A stretch of DNA of 64,000 bases from Erythrophleum ivorense. Lineage: Eukaryota; Streptophyta; Magnoliopsida; Fabales; Fabaceae. This document shows, one piece after another, positions 11,911 through 21,494 of the stretch. The stretch is from contig JAIUCV010000282.1 of the NCBI GenBank assembly GCA_026724425.1, forward strand, positions 620,001 through 684,000. The letters run 5' to 3'. How positions within the stretch are numbered: the first letter of the stretch is position 1; each line of letters begins with the position of its first letter. A program made the translations under genes and the position numbers. The notes under the pieces are model-generated. The model ran no database searches. It worked only from the letters and a program-made list of their open reading frames with translations, and was not told the DNA's origin.

Positions 11911-13442
11911 TTAATTCAAGAACTTAGAAATCACATATGTTTAAAGGTTGATATGATGCAAATAATTATATGCTATATTAAAATTTTGAGGCATTTAAAT
12001 GTTTCATATACTAATGCAAAATATATTTTTCAAACTATGATCCTAATAATAAGTAAAACTACTTAAGGACTAAGATTTATTTAATTAGATTATGTACAAA
12101 TATTATGAGACTAGCAAATTATATCTTTTATTCCAATTCTTGTGGGTAAATTAAGAAAAATAAAAATTCACTATCCCACCCTAATTAATTATATAAAATA
12201 TAATAACATTCCTATAAGATAATAATTTTCATATTAAATATATTAATTACAAATTAATGTCATTTTCTTTGTGTGATCCTTAATTTAATTTTAATACCCA
12301 ATGTACAATTTTAGAATAATTAAAGGTGTTGCAAGCAAACTTAAATTAAACTAAAATTGTATAGATCATATAATATTCAAATTAAATGCTTGAATATGAT
12401 TAAACATAAATTTCATAATGAGAATTGAACAACTAATTAATTAAGCCAAAAATGTGATTAATTAATTAATTAAAATTATCCTTTTAATTGTATTCCCAAG
12501 TGTATCATAATTATTGCCTAATAAAAATTAGGCATGAATAAAATGAGACCATAAATTAATTTCCATTTCAAAATGTGCCAAAATTGCCTAAAGACAAATT
12601 TTCATAATTTAGGCAAAAATTCATTGGCATTAGAGATTAATTTTTCAATAATTTTTGACAAAAGCCCATTAATATTGATAAAATTAACCTCAAGTTGTCT
12701 AAAATAATTTTCTAAATATTTGGACAAATTGAGTGGCATTATAATATCTCAATTTGTTTTGGACCACAATCTTAATATGGGTCACTAATTAATGACAAAA
12801 TAATCCCATAAATTAGTCCAAAAGGACTAAACATTATTTTGTCAAAGGCCTATAGCTTAAAGAATCCAAAAAGTGTGAAAAATTGGCCAAAAAAATAGCC
12901 TAACAACTTTTTTCACACAAAAACACACATTCTGACAAAAATTAGTCTAAAACCCATTTTGCATTAATGGCCCAACAAAATTTTGTTTCCCTAAATGGCC
13001 AAAATATTTAAAAAATAGTGGCCTAAAATTCTTTGCCCAATAACAAAACTAAAAAAGAAAAATAGTTCAAACAAAAAAAAAACCTAAAAATGAAGGCCCA
13101 AATTTCCTCAAGTAAAATGATGTGTTGTTTATAAAAGGGCAAAAATGCTGGTGCAAGCTAAACAAACAACATGTTGTTTACCCTAAAGGCCAAAATGCAA
13201 TGCCATTTTTGTCACCTTCAACCTTGCAATGGGTTGTATTTGTTTTTAATCCGAATCTTCACACATGTTTTCTTATGTTACAAACCTCCACTTCCAATGC
13301 TCCAAGGACCAAAATGATCAAAACATAATGAAAATGGGTTTTCTCATGACAAAATGAATTAAAAAAACTTAGAAATAGGAACCCAAATATGGCTAAAAGA
13401 ACCAAACTTTCAAGCTTTGAAAATGGAAAGATAAAGGCTTTA
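11911..13442. other. non-coding leader or undefined repeat
   Basis: This AT-rich DNA lies between the copia gag start and the primer-binding-like site. Words such as CCAAAA and GGCCAAAAT recur in loose form between 12530 and 13220. No coding capacity or clear LTR boundaries are visible. It could be a long leader or a second decayed LTR. Confidence 0.35.
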
Positions 13443-13459
13443 AAGCCACTGATACCAAC
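13443..13459 (-). other. primer-binding-site-like sequence
   Basis: The minus strand reads GTTGGTATCAGTGGCTT directly after the end of the 13462 repeat. It resembles TGGTATCAGAGC, the usual complement of the 3' end of initiator methionine tRNA that primes plant retrotransposons. This supports reading the repeat as a 5' LTR in minus orientation. Confidence 0.5.
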
Positions 13460-13461
13460 TA

Positions 13462-13603
13462 TGAGCTACTATAGGATATGCCAAGAAATAATATCTAGAA
13501 TAACCAAATGCAAAATAACTATTTACCTCTAGCCATTGTTAAACCTTAAAGCTTTTATACCAACAAGAGTGCTTCTAAGCTTTCAATTCTCTCACTGATC
13601 GTG
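13462..13603 (-). repeat. ~140-bp dispersed repeat, copy 2 (LTR-like)
   Basis: It starts TGAGCTACTATAGGATATG and its TG...CA core ends at 13594. It pairs with 818-962. It abuts LINE sequence on its right and a primer-binding-like site on its left. Confidence 0.5.
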
Positions 13604-14580
13604 GAGGCTTTGATACCAACGTTCTTTCATGGAATTATTAGGGTGTGATGTTTGAAGCTTTTCCCCCTACTTGTTCGAGATACTATTGGTATGTACCAAG
13701 TTAATATCTTGGTTAGCAATGAGAAGGCCAAGCATTTCATGAAGAAGATAAGTTTTGATGGTATTTTTTGCATGGACACTATAAGTTTCTTAGGTACTAT
13801 TTGGGTCTTGTAGTAGAAAAGAGATGTTTCTATTCATATCTTATACATGCATAAACAAGCTATTCATATGAATATTATTAGAGGCAGAGGTGACAATTCT
13901 TCATGACCATAGTTTATGGACATCCTAGTTATATTATCATATGAGAGTTGTGGAGTTTTCTAGATGATTTGGCTAGTGGCGTGAGCATGCATTAGAGAAA
14001 GTTAATAAGGGACTTCAATGCCTACTACTGGATGCATGAAAAAAAAAGGAAGTGATTGTCATAATTTTATTAGTCTTCATAATTTTGGTGACTTTATCAA
14101 CAAAAACCAATTGCTTGATCTGGTTTTTAGAGGTCCCAAATACACCTAGAGTATGGGAAATGTTCATAAAAGAATAGCGAAAGCTATTATGACCAGTGCT
14201 CAGTTGCACCAATTTTTAGAAGCTTTGGTTTTGCATTTACATTCTTTCAAGTTTGGTCATAAACCAATCTTAATTCACATGAATAAAACTGATCGGTACA
14301 ATCAAAATCACAAGAAGTCTTTCAAATTTGTAGTTGCTTAGCTCACCCATGATACATTCCAGCAAGTGGTTAGGGACACTTGGAGGGATGAAAATGATTG
14401 GAATTTGGTTGCACGTAATTTTAGAGATAGAGTGCAAGTTTGCAATATATGGGAATTTGGAAATGTGTTTTGGATGAAGAAGAAACATTTGAAGTGCTTG
14501 CAAGTTTGGAGATAAATAATAGTTTATTTTTATTAGTTTTGATTGAGTCTTTTAACACTTTCACTTCATTGATGAAGACT
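13604..14580 (+). pseudogene. LINE ORF2 endonuclease domain remnant
   Basis: The start FDTNVLSWNY corresponds to the N-terminal N-x-L-S-W-N-C-R-G of plant LINE apurinic-like endonucleases. Next come KKISFDGIFCMDTISFLGTI (substrate-loop region) and ISLHNFGDFINKNQLLDL, then VFRGPKYT, matching the family's L-x-D-L-G-F-x-G-x-x-Y-T-W. After that are KRIAKAI, and FGHKPILIHM in place of S-D-H-x-P-L. The endonuclease nicks genomic DNA to prime reverse transcription of the element RNA. Frame changes and stops occur throughout, and the S-D-H catalytic triad is altered. Reverse transcriptase is not found downstream; the element is cut by a MITE at 14590 and fades out near 15000. Confidence 0.75.
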
Positions 14581-14589
14581 CCTAATCAT
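14581..14589. repeat. 9-bp target-site duplication, left
   Basis: CCTAATCAT is repeated exactly at 14892-14900. Nine bases is the hallmark of Mutator-like elements. Confidence 0.7.
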
Positions 14590-14891
14590 GCATGCAAATT
14601 CCCTACACATCTTTAAAGATGTGTAGGGAGTGCACATCTTCTGTGGGTCATCTAGATTAATCTGGATAGCCCACATTATTTATTTTTTTTAATTTTAATT
14701 TTTTTAAAAAAATACAAAATGCAAAATAAAAATATTCTTTCAACTACTAACTTTTTTTAAAAATAATTATTTAAACTAAAAAAATTAAAAATTAAAAACT
14801 TAAAATTTAGACCATTCAAATCAAATCTATATGGCATAGATGAGATGTGCAACATATGCACATCCCCTAAGATGTAGAGAAATGGGATCCC
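14590..14891. mobile_element. Mutator-like MITE, 302 bp
   Basis: This non-coding, A/T-cored element is bordered by an exact 9-bp duplication. Its ends are imperfect inverted repeats: AATTCCCTACACATCTT on the left pairs with the reverse complement of the right end, CATTTCTCTACATCTT. The left end also contains a perfect 28-bp palindrome at 14601-14628. It carries no transposase and would depend on a MULE elsewhere. It inserted into the LINE remnant. Confidence 0.65.
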
Positions 14892-14900
14892 CCTAATCAT
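14892..14900. repeat. 9-bp target-site duplication, right
   Basis: Exact copy of 14581-14589. Confidence 0.7.
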
Positions 14901-17033
14901 AACAAGAAAGTGATGCATCCTATGTAGTACAACCATTATTAAGATAGATTTCTCAAATTGGACAAGAAGAAATTATTTTGTAATTTTGTTTGACTCTCCT
15001 TAAATTTTCCAAACTAATAATTAAGGAAAATTTTTTTAGCTTCATTATGAATGACTTTATCTTTTATGGAAGTATTTATATAATTAGAGATTATCCTATC
15101 TATCACCTTAACCAAAAAAGGAAATGAATACAAGGCACCTAGCTAACAAACATGACTAAAAATTCCAAGAAAGTTGGTGAAATGGAACTTTGGTGGTTGG
15201 GAGTTTTAAAAGCAAGCATGTGCCATATAAAAGGGGGGAGACATATATTAATGCCGACAAAAAAAAATACCATCAACTAAATGATGTACAAGTTTTAATA
15301 GCATTGTGGTAAGCTAAAAATAAAAAGAAAATATTTCTAAACCAAAGGCTACACTAAAAAATGAATCTAGAATAACAACTTAGCAAATGACATTTTTAGT
15401 GAGGTCTACTTGAATAAGTTAGTAGCTACAACAAATTGATGGAAATACTATAACCAACATAATAAATTTATTCACTTTAAAGTAACCCCATCTTTGTTGG
15501 ATTCAAATTTTCACCTAATATAGTTATTTGTTGACACATCTCTCTTTCTCTCTCTTTTCCTTTCTCTTTTAAAATATGATATAGCAAACTATTATGAAAA
15601 AAGGTTTCACATATAAACCCAAATTAAGAGAGATGTCTATAATTTTATAGTATTATTTGATTCATATAACTGATTCCACCTAGTGAAAAAAAGGTTTGTC
15701 GTTATTGTTATTTATACTTTAAAAAAGGATGAACAATAATTATTTATAAGAAGGATATGCATGGGCAGTACTAATAAGCTTTTTAATTAAATAAAGAGAT
15801 TAACATAATTGCAAAAATACAAATAAATTAGGAAAATAACTAAAAAAAAAAGTCTTGAAACATGTTTAAAAAATGAATTTTGGGTTAAAAACAGCCTCAA
15901 CTAGGAAAGGGAAGAGCTTTCAAGCTAATATGCAATAAAGCCAAAAACTCTTTCCAAATCAAAAGCATAACTATTTAAAATTAACATACTTGTTTATGAC
16001 TAATAGGCCCTTCTTTTAGGCCTTAGCATTTAGCCTGTTCCAAAAGGCATCTGTTAGACATGTTAGATTAAGATATGTTTAAATTGATAATAATAAAGTG
16101 AAAGAAAAGGTAAATGAATTTTCATTAAGACATTGTTTTTCTATCTAGAATTAAATCAAATATTTTTCTCTTAAAATATAATAAGATTGAGGATAATGAA
16201 TAAAAAGGGAATAAAAAAAGGTCTATTTAAATCATAAACAAAAATGTCAAATTTAAAATTTCACTACCCTTGCTTTCCTCAATTACTTTTAACAAATTCC
16301 ATAATCCATACTTCTTAACATCTTCCCTCTTCCTTCCTCTTTCTTTGTTGTCTCTCTCAACTAGCAAATAATTTTGTTCATTTCATCTATAAAGCAAAAA
16401 GTAGCACTACAAAATTAATGGGTAAATTTTAGTTATTAGCTTTTGGTTGAGTTTAGATTTCCTAAAAATTTTTTATTATAAAATTTTTGTAAAGTTAAAA
16501 AAAAAAAGAAATAAGAAAGTGTTTACTCTTTATTTTTTTTTCAAATTTTATAAATATTTTATAATAAAGAAATTTTAAAAATCCTTACACGCTTTTGTTC
16601 TCATCATATCACATAATTGAAATAAAAAGCACACCCTTAGACCCCATAAATATAGTGGGCAGATTCTTGTAAAAATAGTAGCTTCGTCCTACGATTCTAT
16701 CACAATTATTCAGAGTTAATTTGGATAATTTATATTTTTTAATTTAAATTATAATTTTATAATTAAAAAATTATTTTTATTTTATATTTTAAAAAAATGA
16801 TAAGTAAAGATCCAGATCCTATAAAATTTATAATAAAAATTTTAAAAATTAAAATTATATTTAAAAATTATAATTATCACCAAATTTTAAGAGATGTATA
16901 ATTACTTTTAAAAAATTTACTACTAAATATAAAAAAATTTAGTACTTTTTTATATTTAATAATAAATTTTTTAAAATTATTAACAAATCTTTTAAAATTT
17001 AATAATAATTATAATCTTTAAAGGTAATTTACA
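14901..17033. other. intergenic region upstream of the acyl-CoA synthetase gene
   Basis: The first ~100 bases may be LINE residue. The rest is AT-rich, with pyrimidine runs at 15538-15570 and 16320-16365 and a probable fold-back element at about 16448-16588. No gene is visible. The last 300 bases (16730-17030) are nearly pure A/T, directly ahead of the gene's promoter region. Confidence 0.5.
16448..16588. repeat. small AT-rich inverted repeat
   Basis: The segment around ATTTCCTAAAAATTTTTTAT is the approximate reverse complement of the segment ending AATTTTAAAAATCCTTA. Both arms share TTATTATAAAAT. It could be a short MITE, but low complexity makes boundaries unsafe. Confidence 0.35.
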
Positions 17034-17067
17034 CCTCCTTCTCTTTCTCTTTTTCTTTCTTCACTTC
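17034..17067 (+). promoter_or_regulatory. pyrimidine-rich promoter patch
   Basis: A C/T-rich run (CTCCTTCTCTTTCTCTTTTT and onward) separates the AT-rich upstream DNA from the first ATG. Such Y patches mark the core promoter or 5' leader of many plant genes lacking a clear TATA box. No convincing TATA element is placed at the usual distance. Confidence 0.45.
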
Positions 17068-17176
17068 ACTAAAGTAGACGTGAGAGGATCCACTTCCAAC
17101 GATGAATATCCTCCACACAATTTTATTTAAAGCCCCCTTCGTCACTGACCTATCGCATACTCAAGCTCAAACAAAC

Positions 17177-18835
17177 ATGGAGCAACTCAGCCCCAACCCA
17201 GCTAACTCTTCCCCCCTCACTCCCTTAAACTTGCTGGAAAGAGCTGCCACTATCTACGCTGACTCTCCCTCCATTATCTACAATGACTCCTCTTTCACTT
17301 GGTCTCTCACCCACCGTCGCTGCCTCCGTCTCGCCTCCTCCCTCTCCTCCCTCGGCATCGGCCGCGGCCACGTCGTCTCCGTTCTCGCCCCCAACATCCC
17401 TGCCATGTACGAGCTCCACTTCGCCGTCCCATTTTCCGGCGCCATTCTCAACAACCTTAACTTACGACTTGACCCTCCCACCGTCTCCGTCCTTCTCCGT
17501 CACAGCGAGTCCAAGCTCGTCTTTGTCGACGAACCCTACAAGCCCCTCCTCCTCAACGCCTTGTCCTTCTTCCCTCCCAACCTTCCTCCCCCTCTTCTCG
17601 TCCTCATCGCCGAACACGAAAACGGTGAGCCTTCCGAAACTGTTGGTTTTGTTGATACCTACGAGGGATTGATTAGAAAAGGTGATCCCGAGTTCAGGTG
17701 GGTCCGGCCTAACTCCGAGTGGGACCCTATTGTTTTGAACTATACATCCGGCACGACGTCGTCTCCTAAGGGAGTTGTTCATTGCCATAGAGGAATCTTC
17801 ATCGTCACTCTAGATTCACTCATAGACTGGTCGGTGCCGAAGCAGCCGGTGTACCTCTGGACCTTACCTATGTTCCACTCAAACGGGTGGAGCTTCCCGT
17901 GGGGTATGGCAGCGGTAGGTGGGACCAACGTCTGCGTGCGTAGATTCGACGAGCCGACTATCTACCGTCTGATCGAAACCCACGGCGTCACCCACATGTG
18001 CGCCGCGCCGGTGGTGCTCAACATGCTATCCAGCTTCCACAAACCCGAACCGCTGAAAAAACCAGTTCATTTGCTCACTGGCGGGTCACCACCTCCGGCG
18101 ACTGTTCTCTCCCACGCCGAGTCGCTCGGGTTCGCGGTCAGTCACGGGTACGGTATGACTGAAACCTGCGGAGTCATCATCTCCTGCGCGTGGAAATCAC
18201 GGTGGAACCACTTCCCGGCGACCGATAGAGCGAGGCTGAAGGCGAGGCAGGGAGTGAGAACGTTATCCACGACGGAAGCCGACGTGGTGGACCCCATTTC
18301 GGGTCTGAGCGTGAAACCCGACGGTTCTTCAATCGGGGAAATCGTTCTGAGAGGCGCGTGCGTGATGTTGGGATACCTTAAAGACCCGAAGGGCACGTCG
18401 GAGTCGATAAACCAGAACGGGTGGTTCTACACCGGAGACATGGGAGTGATGCACGAGGATGGGTACGTAGAAATAAAGGACCGTCGGAAGGACGTGATTA
18501 TAAGCGGCGGCGAGAACCTTAGCAGCGTGGAGGTGGAGGCTGTGCTATACATGCATGGAGCGGTGAAAGAGGCGGCGGTGGTAGCGAGGCCGCACGAGTT
18601 CTGGGGGGAGACGCCATGTGCGTTCGTGAGCTTGAAGCGTGGGTTGGAGAGGAAGCCAACAGAGAAGGAGATGATGGAGTATTGTAGAGGGAAGTTGCCG
18701 CGCTATATGGTGCCCAAGACGGTGGTGTTTAGGGAAGAGCTTCCGAAGACTTCCACTGGGAAGATTTTGAAGCATTTGCTTAGGAAGGAGGCGCAGGCTA
18801 TGGGTTTGTCAGCAAAGGCAGCCAGTAGGATCTAA
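17177..18835 (+). CDS. peroxisomal acyl-activating enzyme (acyl-CoA synthetase, AAE5/AAE1-like clade)
   Basis: This is an intact single-exon member of the AMP-binding (ANL) superfamily. It would join a carboxylic acid to CoA via an acyl-adenylate, using ATP. Counting from an in-frame ATG at 17102: the P-loop YTSGTTSSPKG is at residues 214-224, GYGMTET at 349-355, YTGD at 443-446, the hinge KDRRKD at 459-464, and the catalytic C-terminal lysine in STGKILK at residue 554. The protein ends SRI, a known plant type 1 peroxisomal signal. I prefer the second ATG (17177, 552 aa): the opening MEQLSPNPANSSPLTPLN matches the usual start of plant AAE1/AAE5-like proteins, and it has A at -3 and G at +4. 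The first ATG would add 25 residues (577 aa). Its clade includes enzymes for short-chain, benzoic and cinnamic acids, so the substrate cannot be told from sequence. The gene is GC-rich in an AT-rich setting, C-rich in its first third and G-rich towards its end. It has no gene neighbours in this window. Confidence 0.95.
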   Translation: MEQLSPNPANSSPLTPLNLLERAATIYADSPSIIYNDSSFTWSLTHRRCLRLASSLSSLGIGRGHVVSVLAPNIPAMYELHFAVPFSGAILNNLNLRLDPPTVSVLLRHSESKLVFVDEPYKPLLLNALSFFPPNLPPPLLVLIAEHENGEPSETVGFVDTYEGLIRKGDPEFRWVRPNSEWDPIVLNYTSGTTSSPKGVVHCHRGIFIVTLDSLIDWSVPKQPVYLWTLPMFHSNGWSFPWGMAAVGGTNVCVRRFDEPTIYRLIETHGVTHMCAAPVVLNMLSSFHKPEPLKKPVHLLTGGSPPPATVLSHAESLGFAVSHGYGMTETCGVIISCAWKSRWNHFPATDRARLKARQGVRTLSTTEADVVDPISGLSVKPDGSSIGEIVLRGACVMLGYLKDPKGTSESINQNGWFYTGDMGVMHEDGYVEIKDRRKDVIISGGENLSSVEVEAVLYMHGAVKEAAVVARPHEFWGETPCAFVSLKRGLERKPTEKEMMEYCRGKLPRYMVPKTVVFREELPKTSTGKILKHLLRKEAQAMGLSAKAASRI

Positions 18836-18909
18836 AAAAAGGAGATTCCTTCATAATCAATCAATAGCAACGTCAGATTATTGAAATAACACACTTGAAT
18901 TGTTTGTAA

Positions 18910-18915
18910 AATAAA
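18910..18915 (+). terminator. polyadenylation signal candidate
   Basis: AATAAA lies 75 bases past the stop codon of the acyl-CoA synthetase gene, within an A/T-rich tail and a normal distance for plant 3' ends. Confidence 0.5.
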
Positions 18916-20357
18916 AAATTTTAATTTCCGATGGTAAAACACTTCTTTTTGTGATTTTTTTTTTTCGTTAAGGGATGAACAAGCTCAAGGTAAAAATCAG
19001 CTTGGGTTGGCGAATTACTTTGGTAAATTGCTCTTTTTTTTCTAATATTTAAATTATGTGATGTTGCATTTTATTTTAAAAATATATACTTTGAGATCAA
19101 ACTATGCATTATATCTTTTGTTGCACTAAAAAAATTAAAATCACACTAATTTTAATTAAAATATTTCTATAATTATTATTTAATATAACAAGTATTAAAT
19201 TATATTCATCAATAGTGAATTTTTTAAATTTAGTAACTTGTAAAAATATTAGATAAAATAATAATTACTAAAATCAAACAACAAATTAAAAAAATGCTTT
19301 GAAATTAAATAATTTAAAGATAATAATAATTTAATTTCAATAATATGTTTGTATTAAATGTATGTTAAATGGTCATAAATTTATAATTTTTAACATAAAA
19401 TAAATTATATTAAAGTAAAATTTTAAAAAATATTCGTTAAATTAATAAAAGAGATTAATATTATTTTTGAAAATATTTTGATTATCTTTTGATTTTAGGT
19501 GAATAAATATATTTTTAAAACTGAAAAAGGTTCTATAATATAAATAATTTTTTTCTATTGTTGCAATTCTTTTAAGATATTTAAATTATATAAATTTATT
19601 TTAAAATATACATTGATTCTTTTAAAATTAGAAGAAAACACATTGGCAGTAAGGGTTGTTTGTACGTAATATATTTATATAATTTATATAATATTTATTA
19701 TATTTATTATTTTATTAATCAAATAATTATTTTAATTATTAAATTAATTTTTTAAAAATAAAAATAAAAAATATTTTTTATTCTATTACCAATACTTTAC
19801 ACTTTCGCCTCATTTACGTTATCTAACCAAACCGTCCTTACTTCCATTTGTCGGAGTAGATGCATTTAGACGCGCGCGCGCACATACACACTATATTTCT
19901 CTCTCTCTCTCTTCGTCTGTGAGGACTTAACAATTGCATGCGTGACGACCTGATCATACGTACTATTGCACACCTGTCTCTTTACTACTTCTGTACTCTG
20001 CCGGCAGTAGGTAGAACATACAACTGTTAATGCTGGTTTTAAATGTTGTGGAGATATACGAATGATTTTATTATTAATATTATTTAAACGAATAAATAAT
20101 TTTAAATTTAATTAAAAACTATTAAATAAAATAACTATACAAATAAAAAATATTTTAATAAAATATATAGATATAATATATAAAATTAAAATAAATATAT
20201 CAAAATGTATTGAAATAAAATAAATTATAGAAATTTTTTATTTTAAAAATATACATTTCTTATTCTTAAAATCAAAAATTACATTACATTCTAGTTTAGT
20301 TTACTAAAATATCCTTCCTTAATTTTGCTAAAATTATACAACTTCTCCTTCTACTTT
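18916..20357. other. AT-rich intergenic region with microsatellites
   Basis: No gene is visible. A (CG)n tract lies at 19871-19881 and a (CT)n tract at 19899-19912. Both stand out because the surroundings have very few CG dinucleotides. The remainder is A/T-dominated. Confidence 0.5.
19871..19912. repeat. (CG)n and (CT)n microsatellite pair
   Basis: CGCGCGCGCGC is followed by CACATACACAC and then CTCTCTCTCTCTC. The alternating purine-pyrimidine run is a potential Z-DNA tract and is likely to vary in length. Confidence 0.8.
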
Positions 20358-21494
20358 AACCATGTGTTCGGATGAGATGAAAAAAAAAAAGAAAAGAAAA
20401 GTTGAGGAGAAAATAAGAAGGAGAAGTAATTTTGCTTTGTTTGGATGGGAGAGAGAAATCAAGAGGAGAAAAAAATAGGAGAAAAAATTGACGTGGCTCT
20501 TGCGATAAAATTTTCTCTCCAACAATGGAGAGATTTTGATAGAAAACGAGACGCAGGGTGAGCCAACTGACTACATTATAATTGGATGAATATTTTTTAA
20601 ACTAAGCAATTTTTTTTGAATTTTAATTAATTAATTAATTAGCTAATATTATAATTATTTGTCTAAAATTTTTATTATAAAATTTAATTAATATTAAATA
20701 TATTTTATAAAAAAATAATAATTTTTTAAATTAAAAAAATAATAAATTTAATAAAAAAAAACAGCCAACTGATTGCATTATAATCGGTTGGTTGTTGCGA
20801 TCAAATGCAACCAGATTGTTGGTGGGATATATATACATATATGCATTGCGATATATATATTAATATATTTTATTATAATGTATAATAATATATTATATAT
20901 AATATATATTTTAGATTAAAAAATATTTATTATATTTAAATTAATTAATATATATTATAATAATATTTATACAATTTTAAAATAAAATGATATTTATTAT
21001 ATTAAAATAAGTATGAATAACATTTTTTAAAAAAAATAAAATTTAATTAATTTAAAGTATTTAAATTTTAAAATCTTGATTTTTTAATAATAAATTATTT
21101 TGATTATAATTTTAAATAATTTTTCTATTGTTTTCATATTTTTTATAATTGTTTTTTTATTATTTGATTAATTTTTTTTAAAATTTTAAAATATAGTTTT
21201 TATAAGTTTTTTTAAAATTTATTATTCTTATTTCTTTAAAAAATGTATCTAAATTTAGAATAATTAATTTATATTTAAAATATAATTTTTTTAAATATAA
21301 AAATTATTAATATTAAATAATAAGCATATTATTGTCATTATAAATTAATAAATTTTCTTTCCTCTATTTTTTCTCCTTCCATCCAAATACATTAAAAGAA
21401 AATATTTTCTCTTCACTTCTCTTTTCTCTCCCTTTCCTCTCTACTTTTCTCTTCCTTCATTTTTCTCCTCCCTCATCCAAATCCAAATTCAGCA
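20358..21494. mobile_element. non-autonomous element with long purine-rich inverted ends
   Basis: The left flank is G/A-rich beginning GTTCGGATGAGATG. It includes a second internal start, TGTTTGGATGGGAGAGAG, about 75 bases in. The right flank is the C/T-rich mirror, ending CCTCCCTCATCCAAATCCAAA, with a matching internal TTCCATCCAAATACATT. The arms are imperfect inverted repeats of roughly 130-150 bases around an A/T core. Inside the core, GCCAACTGACTACATTATAA (20563) recurs as GCCAACTGATTGCATTATAA (20763). No coding sequence is present. The class (MULE-, hAT- or Harbinger-type) is undecided because no clean target duplication was found. Confidence 0.55.

Noticed and set aside
13604..13624. 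GGCTTTGATACCAAC read as a second primer-binding site on the minus strand
   Set aside because: It falls in the frame leading into the LINE endonuclease start (FDTNVLSWNY) and no LTR end abuts it.
17283..17672. 129-codon plus-strand frame rich in S, P and T, plus several antisense frames over the acyl-CoA synthetase gene
   Set aside because: They are shadows of the GC-rich coding sequence; composition follows codon positions of the real frame and there is no independent start context or motif.
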